Shown piece after piece: positions 1 through 5,940 of a DNA stretch of 49,635 bases (positions within the stretch are counted from its first letter, which is position 1; each line of letters opens with the position of its first letter). This stretch comes from Allobosea sp. ASV33. GTDB lineage: Bacteria; Pseudomonadota; Alphaproteobacteria; Rhizobiales; Beijerinckiaceae. Under the pieces are notes generated by a model, which saw only the letters and a list, made by a program, of their open reading frames with translations, had not been told where the DNA came from and made no database searches. The stretch covers positions 1 to 49,635 of the forward strand of contig NZ_JAELTI010000032.1 of NCBI RefSeq assembly GCF_016428755.1, given 5' to 3'. The position numbers were made by a program, and so were the translations under genes.

Positions 1-715
1 AACCGTCATGCAGCCAGACCTTCACATAGTCACGCGCAGACCGGACGCCGAGGATGGTTTGCGGCTCGACCCCGATGGTCTGCCCCGGCCGGCGCAGATA
101 GATCAGTGGGACGAACGGTCTCGAGGCGCCGGCAAGGGAGCGCCCGTCCTTGAAGGAACCATAGCGCGCCAGCGCAATCAGCTCGGCGCACTGAAAGAGC
201 GCCTTGATGTCGGCGGGCGGCCAGCGCCGGATCGTGGTGGTCGCATCGAATCCGATGCAGGCGCGCAATCGCCCCTCGTGAAAGACCGGCACGCTGAGGA
301 CGCTCTTGTCGTTTTGCCTGAGCATCTCGACCTGGAGCGCGCGGGCCGGGCGGGGCAGGTCGGCAACGCGGTTGATCATCACCGCCTGGCCCTTCACCAG
401 AAACTGGTGGAGCCAGGCGATCATCGCCACGGGCGTGTTCTGCAGATCCTCGACGAACGAGCGGACGCCTTGCCGGCTCCACTCGTGCGTGTTGCGGAAA
501 CGGAGCAACTCGGCGTCGTACTCGAACATCCAGGCCCGATCCGCCGCCGCGAGCTCGCCGATTTCGGCGAGCGCAGCGCTGATCGCAATGTCGATCGGCT
601 CTCGAAACAGCCACTTGGCCATGTGGTAGGGCCAGCTCGGCGCCGCCCCTTCGCCACATGCCTCCGATGGATTGACTTCATAGACGGCGTTGGCCGTGGG
701 AGCCGGATACTCCAT
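1..715 (-). CDS. GAF-domain regulator with probable LytTR-like C-terminus (3' end outside window)
   Basis: Open reading frame that runs off the left edge of the window, so only about the first 238 residues are visible. Residues about 30-175 read like a GAF sensor fold: a helix-rich start (ISAALAEIGELAAADRAW), then YDAELLRFRNTHEW and LSVPVFHEGRLRACIGFDA. After it, from about residue 200, comes FVPLIYLRRPGQTIGV and ILGVRSARDYVKVWLHDG, which looks like the first strands of a LytTR DNA-binding domain; that assignment is tentative because the domain is cut off. The ATG at 715 follows GAGAGG at a usable distance. An in-frame GTG at 757 is an alternative start. It is probably a cytoplasmic transcription regulator with a small-molecule or redox sensing domain. 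The ligand is unknown. Confidence 0.6.
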   Translation of the reverse strand, partial: MEYPAPTANAVYEVNPSEACGEGAAPSWPYHMAKWLFREPIDIAISAALAEIGELAAADRAWMFEYDAELLRFRNTHEWSRQGVRSFVEDLQNTPVAMIAWLHQFLVKGQAVMINRVADLPRPARALQVEMLRQNDKSVLSVPVFHEGRLRACIGFDATTTIRRWPPADIKALFQCAELIALARYGSFKDGRSLAGASRPFVPLIYLRRPGQTIGVEPQTILGVRSARDYVKVWLHDG

Positions 716-1011
716 GCTGTGAAGGACCTCTCGCCGTCGACCACCGAGTCTACTCACGGCCTATCCTACAGAAAATCGACGCTCACCGGACGACCGAACC
801 GACATAATCTTCTCCCTAGTGGAAGAAACTCGGCCATCGTTGAAGATGAGGGGGCGGAAATGGATATTCCGCCGGCTGGAGTGGGGTTTCCTTCCTGACC
901 CTCTCGCGGCAACCCGAACGGCCCAAAAAGCAGCCGCTCAGAGCGTCCGCGACGGGTCAGAAGCCGACGTCAGTCATGGCGTCTCACGCAACGACATGCG
1001 AAGGGTTCGCC
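716..1011. other. Divergent intergenic region
   Basis: About 296 bases between the left-pointing GAF regulator and the right-pointing DUF1993 gene. It must hold both promoters, but I see no clear palindrome or RNA gene in it. Open frames crossing it look like chance frames in GC-rich DNA. Confidence 0.5.
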
Positions 1012-1524
1012 ATGTCATACGCTCGATCCGCGCACGCCACCTTCGCCAACATGCTCGGCACGCTCGATCATTTGGTCGGCAAGGCTCAAGACGCTGGGAT
1101 GGCGGACGACATCCTCGGCCACAAGCTGACCAAGGACATGTTTACGCTGGAGCTGCAATTCCGCGTCGCCCTCAATCAGGTTCTGCTAGCCCTTAATCAG
1201 GTCGCCGGAATGTCCCTGTCCCTCGAGGAGACAACCTACCGGTCTCTCAGTGAAGTCCGTGAGCGAATTGAGGCGGTGCGCTCACACCTCGATCAGTCTG
1301 ATCCAACTGAATGGTCATGCGCTGACGATCGAGTGGACCTAACCTTGCCCAACGGGATTCGTTTCATGATGTCGTCGGAGGACGATATCCGAGACTGGAT
1401 CATGCCAAACTTCTATTTCCATGTGACGATGGCCTATGCGCTCTTGCGACATGCCGGTCTAACCGTCGGCAAGATGGATTTCCTGCCTCACATGGCGCGC
1501 CACCGGCTTGCTGCAGAGCGATGA
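1012..1524 (+). CDS. DUF1993 family protein
   Basis: A 170-residue soluble protein matching the DUF1993 family: it begins SYARSAHATFANMLGTLDH, has a central segment LPNGIRFMMSSEDDIRDWI, and ends with a helix FYFHVTMAYALLRHAG followed by VGKMDFL. The family is predicted to adopt a DinB-like four-helix bundle, and no enzymatic role is established that I can name. The start at 1012 is chosen over an in-frame ATG at 976 because AAGGG lies just upstream of 1012 and family members begin at this point. It is transcribed towards the frameshifted gene at 1488-1893 and overlaps its end. Function unknown. Confidence 0.8.
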   Translation: MSYARSAHATFANMLGTLDHLVGKAQDAGMADDILGHKLTKDMFTLELQFRVALNQVLLALNQVAGMSLSLEETTYRSLSEVRERIEAVRSHLDQSDPTEWSCADDRVDLTLPNGIRFMMSSEDDIRDWIMPNFYFHVTMAYALLRHAGLTVGKMDFLPHMARHRLAAER

Positions 1525-1893
1525 AGGTCGGCTTCGGGTCGATAGCGACAATCCTCCTCCTGCGACAGCAGCTCAGTTTCCCGCTGCCCAAGCCGCCCGC
1601 CGCTGTGCCAGGCGGCCACCAGCCTTTCTTCCGTCCACTGCTCGCGGTACGCGGGCCATAGTTCTTTGAAGCGTTCGTTGGCGTCGTCTAGGCTTTCGAC
1701 ATAGCCATGGAAGTCGGCGCGACAGATTACCGGGGCCGACGAAGAACGGCCATCCGCCTTGCGACGTCGCAAGCTCCCTGTGAATCCGGTCGATAATGTT
1801 CGCCGCCTGATCGAGCACGAGATAGTCGTTCTCTTCCTCACCTGGCCATGTCAGCCGCAGCCGGACAGCGCTTTCGTCTGTATCGATCGACAT
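1488..1893 (-). pseudogene. Small conserved hypothetical gene with a +1 frameshift
   Basis: Two overlapping frames make one protein when joined near 1740. The first frame (start 1893) gives MSIDTDESAVRLRLTWPG through DYLVLDQAANIIDRIHREL to GGWPFF. The second continues APVICRADFHGYVESLDDAN and KELWPAYREQWTEE and stops at 1488. The fit suggests one extra base within TTCTTCGTCGGCCCC (minus strand). Short proteins of this build are common as hypotheticals in Hyphomicrobiales; function unknown. Its ATG overlaps the stop of the upstream small gene by one base (TGATG), so the two are translationally coupled. The break could be a real mutation or an assembly error. The last residues overlap the convergent DUF1993 gene. 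Confidence 0.5.
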
Positions 1894-2072
1894 CAATCGG
1901 TATGGACCTTCGCTACCTTCATCAGCTTGCGAAGCTGCTCGAAAAGGGCCGGGCCTGTAAGCTGTTGCAACGCGTAGCCCTCAGCGACCAAAGCCCGCTG
2001 CAATTCACTCAGCGTCTCAAGTCGCCCGGAACGCGCCAGCTCGAACGCTCGCTCCAATGTTGTTTTCATCAT
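1893..2072 (-). CDS. Small 59-residue hypothetical protein coupled to the next gene
   Basis: A short helical protein starting MMKTTLERAFELARSGR, then ETLSELQRALVAEGY and ALFEQLRKLMKVAK, ending HTD. Tandem ATG codons at 2072 and 2069 leave the exact start open. Its TGA overlaps the ATG of the downstream gene in a TGATG junction, a compact arrangement that supports a real gene pair. The pattern of a small helix-rich protein followed by a coupled partner is also seen in toxin-antitoxin pairs, but neither sequence resembles a toxin I can name. I recognise it only as the kind of small conserved hypothetical found in Rhizobiales. Confidence 0.55.
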   Translation of the reverse strand: MMKTTLERAFELARSGRLETLSELQRALVAEGYALQQLTGPALFEQLRKLMKVAKVHTD

Positions 2073-2147
2073 TCGACTTCAAGCACATGAGTCGTCGCAT
2101 CGCGTTAACAATTGACGGGTCGGTTCGATGAGAAAGAAGCACTCGTC

Positions 2148-2169
2148 TGGCCTGCTGCCGGTTTCGTGG
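2148..2169 (+). repeat. IS terminal inverted repeat (orfB end)
   Basis: 22 bases beginning TGGCCTGCTGCCGG and ending TTTCGTGG, identical to the reverse complement of 3410-3431. The match extends one further C/G pair outward (2147 and 3432). Confidence 0.9.
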
Positions 2170-2345
2170 GCGGTCAGTTAAGCTAACCCGACCTTCTTTT
2201 CGAACTCTACCGGGCTGATGTAGCCGATGGTCGAGTGCCTGCGAACGGCATTGTAGAAGCGCTCTATTTAATCGAACACGTCGGCACGAGCATCGTCACG
2301 TGTCCGGTAGACCCTGCCTCTGATCCGCTCGGTCTTCGGCGACGA

Positions 2346-2370
2346 GACCCGAAGGGCCGCGCGAAGCAGC
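2346..2370 (+). repeat. 25-bp insertion in orfB, copy B
   Basis: GC-rich insertion in the transposase gene between the codons for MESLF and the expected SSLKTER-like segment. On the minus strand it reads GCTGCTTCGCGCGG followed by CCCTTCGGGTC. It closely resembles the insertion at 2665-2684 and can form a small hairpin (CCC..GGG around TTC). Confidence 0.6.
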
Positions 2371-2664
2371 GAATAAGCTCTCCATCGCGGCGTTGTCCCA
2401 GACATTGCCAGAGCGGCTCATCGAGCAGGTGACGCTGTTGTCGGCCATGAGCTTCTGGAACTGCTCGCTGGCATACTGGCTGCCCTGGTCCGAATGGTGC
2501 AGCAGGGCATCCGGCTTTCCCCGACGCCAGATCGCCATCATCAGCGCATCGGTCACGAGCCCGGCGGTCATCTCGGCCTTCATCGACCAGCCCACCACAC
2601 GGCGGGAGAAGAGGTCGATGACGGCGGCAACGTACAGCCGACCTTCTGCGGTCCAGATATAGGT

Positions 2665-2684
2665 GAGCCGAAGGCCCGCGAAGC
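2665..2684 (+). repeat. 20-bp insertion in orfB, copy A
   Basis: Short insertion between the codons for WIAEF and TYIW of the transposase. On the minus strand it reads GCTTCGCGGGCCTTCGGCTC. Removing it restores the uninterrupted family sequence WIA(D/E)FTYIW. It aligns with the 25-bp insertion at 2346-2370 with only small gaps. Confidence 0.6.
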
Positions 2685-3100
2685 GAATTCGGCGATCCAT
2701 CGCTGGTTCGGACGCTCGGCATGGAACTCCCGGCCGAGCATATTCGGCGCGATGGTCGACCGCCGGCCCTCATCCCTGGGCAGGCTTCGCCGGCGCGGCC
2801 TGGCACGCAAAGCCTGGGCACGCATCAGCCTCTCGATGCGATGCAGGCCGCAATCGATGCCTTCCGCCAGCACGTCCCGCCAGACACGTCTGGCACCATA
2901 GGTCCGATCCGAACCAAGGAAGCTTGCCCGGGCCCTGTTGCCGATTTCCTCGTTGTCGCGTGCTCGACGGCTCGGTGATCGGTTGAGCCAGGCATGGAAG
3001 CCCGAGCGCGACACATCCAGCGCTTCGCAAAGCCATGCCACCGGCCAGGTTCCCCGGTGCTTCGCAATGAACGTGAACCTCATGTCACGTCCTTCGCGAA

Positions 3101-3379
3101 TTAGGCCGCGGCCTTTTTTAGAATATCGCGCTCCGCCTTGAGCTTGGCCACCTCGCGCCGCAGCTGCTCGATCTCAAGCTGCTCCGGCTTCATCTGGCCA
3201 TGGCCGGGAAAGGCCTGCGCAGGGTCGGCCGAAAAGAGCTTCACCCATTTGCGAAGCTGGTTCTCATGGACATCCAGATCCCGAGACGCCTGCGCCACAC
3301 TCACTCCGCGGTCCTTGATCAGGCGGACCGCCTCGATCTTGAACTCACGCCCAAATTGCCTTCGTCGCATACCCCACAT
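3101..3379 (-). CDS. IS3-family transposase orfA
   Basis: A 92-residue HTH protein: RRRQFGREFKIEAVRLIKD, then GVSVAQASRDLDVHENQLRK (helix-turn-helix) and a leucine-zipper-like tail EQLEIEQLRREVAKLKAERD ending ILKKAAA. This is the standard orfA that binds the terminal repeats. It appears intact. The ATG at 3370 (MRRRQF) fits the family start better than 3379. The stop falls just after an A6G run that would shift ribosomes into the orfB frame to make the OrfAB fusion. Because orfB is dead, at most a truncated DNA-binding protein would be made. Confidence 0.85.
   Translation of the reverse strand: MWGMRRRQFGREFKIEAVRLIKDRGVSVAQASRDLDVHENQLRKWVKLFSADPAQAFPGHGQMKPEQLEIEQLRREVAKLKAERDILKKAAA
3113..3119 (-). 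other. A6G programmed -1 frameshift site
   Basis: On the minus strand the end of orfA contains CTAAAAAAGG. The AAAAAAG heptamer is the usual slippery site of IS3-family elements. A -1 slip here reads on into LIREGRDMRFTF and the orfB frame. Confidence 0.75.
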
Positions 3380-3409
3380 CCGGTTTCATGAAACACCCAA
3401 TCTCGATGT

Positions 3410-3431
3410 CCACGAAACCGGCAGCAGGCCA
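3410..3431 (-). repeat. IS terminal inverted repeat (orfA end)
   Basis: Reverse-complement copy of 2148-2169, lying 31 bases upstream of the longest orfA start. The GMC oxidoreductase remnant begins immediately outside it. Confidence 0.9.
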
Positions 3432-3556
3432 GGGCGCCCGATCCCTGACAGCTCGAGAATTTGGGGCGACTGCACAGCGCCCGCACACAAAATAACTTCG
3501 CGTCGTGCCTTGGCGAAGAAGCTCCGGCCGCCTCTGACATGCTCAACGCCGGTTGC
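3432..3556 (-). pseudogene. GMC oxidoreductase remnant truncated by the IS
   Basis: About 40 codons with unmistakable GMC-family character: [10 protein letters not shown], then a segment ending [13 protein letters not shown], and [13 protein letters not shown]. In intact choline/alcohol dehydrogenase-type GMC flavoproteins this is the second GMC signature region near mid-protein. The frame is cut at its 3' side exactly at the IS right end and at its 5' side by unrelated DNA. No continuation is found on the far side of the IS, so the rest of the gene has been deleted. Not functional. Confidence 0.75.
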
Positions 3557-3563
3557 CTGTTTA

Positions 3564-3662
3564 GGCACCTTCCATGGCATCGGCACGCGCCTGCTACGCG
3601 ACTATGCCGATCAGCTTGGTCTCGATCCTGCTTTCACGATCCATGACCGGAAGGACACGGCA
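3564..3662 (+). pseudogene. UvrD/PcrA-type helicase remnant
   Basis: About 33 codons on the plus strand encode [20 protein letters not shown] followed by DPAFTIHDRKDTA. This is the conserved segment after the Walker A region of UvrD/Rep helicases (GTFHA.gaR.LR.yA...gl...FtI.D..D). Neither end continues into helicase sequence. It lies back to back with the GMC remnant, so the two fragments come from different genes joined by rearrangement. No function expected. Confidence 0.6.
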
Positions 3663-3687
3663 AAGCGAAACGCCGGAAACTCCGTCC

Positions 3688-4086
3688 TCAACTACTCCGC
3701 CTGCAGAAGAGCTCGCGAAAGTTGGTGACGTGATGACGTTCCAGAAAGATCGCGAGCTTGACGGCGGCCTCGGTACGCGAGCGCAGCTCGAGGCGCCGGA
3801 CGGCCTCGGCCGAGTGCGTTTTGACCGTCGCTTCCGAGATGCCGCAGAACCAGGCGATCTGCTTGTTGAGATAGCCTCGCGCGGCCAGCGACAGCACCGC
3901 GAACTGGCTCTCGCTCAAAGTCAGGAGGCGCGTTCGGAACGAGGCCTCGTCCTCGAGGAAGCTGGTCGAGAGGAAACGGCCGTCGCTCGCCTGGATGTGG
4001 GATTCCACATCCAGCGGTGCGCGGGGGCGGCAGGGCAGCGGCATCTCGCCCATCCGTGCCTTGGCTCGCATCGTCGTCGCCCTCAT
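3688..4086 (-). CDS. LuxR-type HTH protein coupled to etfA
   Basis: A 132-residue protein whose residues about 55-120 form a LuxR (GerE) helix-turn-helix: LTLSESQFAVLSLAARGYLN, KQIAWFCGISEATVKTHSAE, then AVRRLELRSRTEAAV. There is no receiver domain. The first 50 residues are low in recognisable features. The ATG overlaps the etfA stop in an ATGA junction, so it is co-translated with etfBA on the minus strand. That is an unusual neighbour for ETF. It may be the C-terminal part of a former response regulator fused to the operon end, or a genuine small HTH regulator. The tail (HVTNFRELFCRRSS) runs up to the helicase remnant and may be foreign sequence. Confidence 0.6.
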   Translation of the reverse strand: MRATTMRAKARMGEMPLPCRPRAPLDVESHIQASDGRFLSTSFLEDEASFRTRLLTLSESQFAVLSLAARGYLNKQIAWFCGISEATVKTHSAEAVRRLELRSRTEAAVKLAIFLERHHVTNFRELFCRRSS

Positions 4087-5021
4087 GGCTTCGACAGTTC
4101 CTGCTCCAGCTCGGGCAGCACCGTAAACAGATCGCCGACGAGGCCGTAATCGGCGATCTGGAAGATCGGGGCTTCCTCGTCCTTGTTGATGGCGACGATG
4201 ACCTTCGAGTCCTTCATGCCGGCGAGGTGCTGGATCGCGCCGGAGATCCCGACCGCGATGTAGAGCTCGGGGGCGACCACCTTGCCGGTCTGGCCGACCT
4301 GCCAGTCGTTCGGGGCATAGCCGGCATCGACCGCGGCGCGCGAGGCGCCCATGGCGGCGCCGAGCCGGTCGGCGACGGGCTCGATCACTTTGGTGAAGTT
4401 CTCGGAGGAGGCGAGCGCGCGGCCGCCCGAGATGATGATCTTGGCCGAGGCCAGCTCCGGACGGTCGGACTTGGCGACCTCCTCACCCTTGAACGAGGCG
4501 ATGCCGGGGTTCTCGGCCGCCGCGACGCTCTCGACCGCGGCCGAACCGCCTTCGCCCGCCGCCTGGAAGGAGGCGGTGCGGATGGTGAGCAGCTTCTTGG
4601 CGTCGGTCGACTGCACGGTCTGGATGGCGTTGCCGGCATAGACCGGGCGCTCGAAGGTGTCGGGCGAGACGATGCCGCTGACATCCGAGACCTGCATCAC
4701 GTCGAGGAGGGCTGCGACGCGCGGCAGCACGTTCTTGCCGGTGGTGGTCGAGGGCGCGACGATGGCGTCGTAACCGTCCGCGAGCTTGACGATCAGCGCC
4801 GCCAGCGGCTCGGCCAGCGCATGGCCGTAAGCGGCGTCATCGGCGAGCAGCACCTTCTCGACGCCGGCAAGCTTGGCAGCCGCATCGGCCGCGCCCTTGG
4901 CGCCCTCACCGGCGACGAGGATATGCACGGGCCCGCCGAGCTTGGCGGCTGCGCTCAGCGCCTTGGCGGTGGCGTCCTTGATCGAGGCGTTGTCGTGTTC
5001 GGCGATCAGCAGCGTGGTCAT
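4083..5021 (-). CDS. etfA: Electron transfer flavoprotein subunit alpha
   Basis: A 312-residue protein of normal ETF-alpha length. It carries FAD and, with EtfB, passes electrons from acyl-CoA dehydrogenases to ETF:quinone oxidoreductase. The N-terminal domain reads [20 protein letters not shown]. The C-terminal FAD domain shows [51 protein letters not shown] and [20 protein letters not shown], all hallmark ETF-alpha segments. The start at 5021 overlaps the etfB stop by one base (TGATG). A longer upstream frame is only etfB read out of phase. No ETF:quinone oxidoreductase gene is in the window. The natural partners are the four or more acyl-CoA dehydrogenases encoded here. Confidence 0.97.
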   Translation of the reverse strand: MTTLLIAEHDNASIKDATAKALSAAAKLGGPVHILVAGEGAKGAADAAAKLAGVEKVLLADDAAYGHALAEPLAALIVKLADGYDAIVAPSTTTGKNVLPRVAALLDVMQVSDVSGIVSPDTFERPVYAGNAIQTVQSTDAKKLLTIRTASFQAAGEGGSAAVESVAAAENPGIASFKGEEVAKSDRPELASAKIIISGGRALASSENFTKVIEPVADRLGAAMGASRAAVDAGYAPNDWQVGQTGKVVAPELYIAVGISGAIQHLAGMKDSKVIVAINKDEEAPIFQIADYGLVGDLFTVLPELEQELSKP

Positions 5022-5767
5022 CAGATCACCCCGGCGGTCTTGAGCTTGGAGACGAGTTCGGCGGCGTTGGCCACCTTGACGCCGGCGGAGCGGCCGGCGG
5101 GCTCGACCGTCTTCAGAACCTTGAGGCGCGGGGCGACATCGACGCCCAGCGTCTCGGCCGAGGTCTCGTCGAGCGGCTTCTTCTTCGCCTTCATGATGTT
5201 GGGCAGCGAGGCATAGCGCGGCTCGTTCAGGCGCAGGTCGGTGGTGACGATCGCCGGCAGCTTCAGCTGGACCGTCTGCAGGCCGCCATCGACCTCGCGG
5301 GTGACGTCGACCGAGCCGTCGCCGACCACGACCTTCGAGGCGAAGGTGCCCTGGCCCCAGCCGAGGAGGGCGGCGAGCATCTGGCCGGTCTGGTTGCAAT
5401 CGTCGTCGATCGCCTGCTTGCCGAGGATGACGAGGCCGGGGCCTTCCTGCTCGACGACCTTCTTCAGCAGCTTGGCGACGGCGAGCGGCTCGACGATGCC
5501 GTCGACCTTCACCAGGATGCCGCGATCGGCGCCCATGGCAAGACCGGTACGGATCGTCTCGGCGGCCTGGGCCGGGCCGATCGAAACCACGACCACCTCG
5601 GTCGCCTTGCCGGCTTCCTTCAGGCGCAGCGCCTCTTCGACCGCGATCTCGTCGAACGGGTTCATCGACATCTTCACATTGGCGAGCTCGACGCCCGAAC
5701 CGTCCGCCTTCACGCGGATCTTCACGTTGTAATCAACCACCCGCTTAACGGGCACCAAGATCTTCAT
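5021..5767 (-). CDS. etfB: Electron transfer flavoprotein subunit beta
   Basis: A 248-residue ETF-beta. It starts [20 protein letters not shown], has the adenine-nucleotide loop [20 protein letters not shown] and the acyl-CoA dehydrogenase docking loop [20 protein letters not shown]. It binds AMP structurally and docks to dehydrogenases. GAGGTGAAG lies just upstream of the ATG. It is the first gene of an etfB-etfA-luxR-like unit with overlapping junctions. A CAAAC-ATTC-GTTAG palindrome lies 75 bases upstream of the start and is a candidate operator. Confidence 0.97.
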   Translation of the reverse strand: MKILVPVKRVVDYNVKIRVKADGSGVELANVKMSMNPFDEIAVEEALRLKEAGKATEVVVVSIGPAQAAETIRTGLAMGADRGILVKVDGIVEPLAVAKLLKKVVEQEGPGLVILGKQAIDDDCNQTGQMLAALLGWGQGTFASKVVVGDGSVDVTREVDGGLQTVQLKLPAIVTTDLRLNEPRYASLPNIMKAKKKPLDETSAETLGVDVAPRLKVLKTVEPAGRSAGVKVANAAELVSKLKTAGVI

Positions 5768-5841
5768 CGCTTCACCTCGGCTGCATGGCTCGACGCTGAT
5801 CGGGCAACCCGGCTGATACTGCCCAGCGCCAATCGCGTTGT

Positions 5842-5855
5842 CAAACATTCGTTAG
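5842..5855. promoter_or_regulatory. Candidate TetR-type operator upstream of etfB
   Basis: CAAAC-ATTC-GTTAG, an imperfect palindrome with 5-bp arms and a 4-bp spacer, 75 bases upstream of etfB. It has the same layout as the sites at 9810, 24307 and 28398, and resembles the G/CAAAC-N2-4-GTTTG/C sites known for PsrA in Pseudomonas. Confidence 0.5.
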
Positions 5856-5940
5856 TTAGAATTATTGCACTTGGCCGTGCGCGGCATGTCGAGATCGGAT
5901 ATCTCGGGATCCCGGATGGAGCCTCGTTCGCGGTTCGGGT

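Larger units (their letters stand above)
2178..3083 (-). pseudogene. IS3-family transposase orfB, disrupted
   Basis: The rve-type integrase half of an IS3 transposase. It reads MRFTFIAKHRGTWPVAWLC and SRSGFHAWLNRSPSRRAR in the first frame, with the HTH_21-like region and NQRWIAEF where the first catalytic Asp is expected. It then shifts frame at an insertion (2665-2684) and continues TYIWTAEGRLYVAAVIDLFS, HHSDQGSQY (second Asp) and WDNAAMESLF (catalytic Glu). A second insertion (2346-2370) shifts the frame again, and the end reads DDARADVFD-stop-IERFYN and STIGYISPVEFEKKVGLA. The TAA at 2270-2268 replaces the Tyr of the usual DYIERFYN. Together the insertions add 45 bases, so the final part is back in the original frame. 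Not functional. Confidence 0.85.
2148..3431 (-). mobile_element. Degenerate IS3-family insertion sequence
   Basis: A 1284-bp element bounded by a perfect 22-bp inverted repeat (2148-2169 and 3410-3431) that starts TG and ends CA, as usual for IS3-family elements. It contains orfA and orfB on the minus strand with an A6G slippery run between them. OrfB is broken by two short insertions and a nonsense codon, so the element cannot make active transposase. The three bases outside each end (GTC and GGG) do not match, so no target duplication is visible. This fits later deletion or rearrangement at the edges. The right end cuts into a GMC oxidoreductase remnant. Confidence 0.9.

Noticed and set aside
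8..898. Long plus-strand open frame at the left edge
   Set aside because: It is antisense to a convincing GAF-domain frame and has no recognisable motifs; typical shadow frame in GC-rich DNA.
1893..2072. Toxin-antitoxin pair at 1488-2072
   Set aside because: Size and coupling fit, but neither protein resembles a known toxin or antitoxin, and the second gene is frameshifted; not supportable.
2145..3434. Target-site duplication of the IS
   Set aside because: The bases flanking the repeats (GTC and GGG) do not match for 3 or 4 bases, so no duplication can be claimed.
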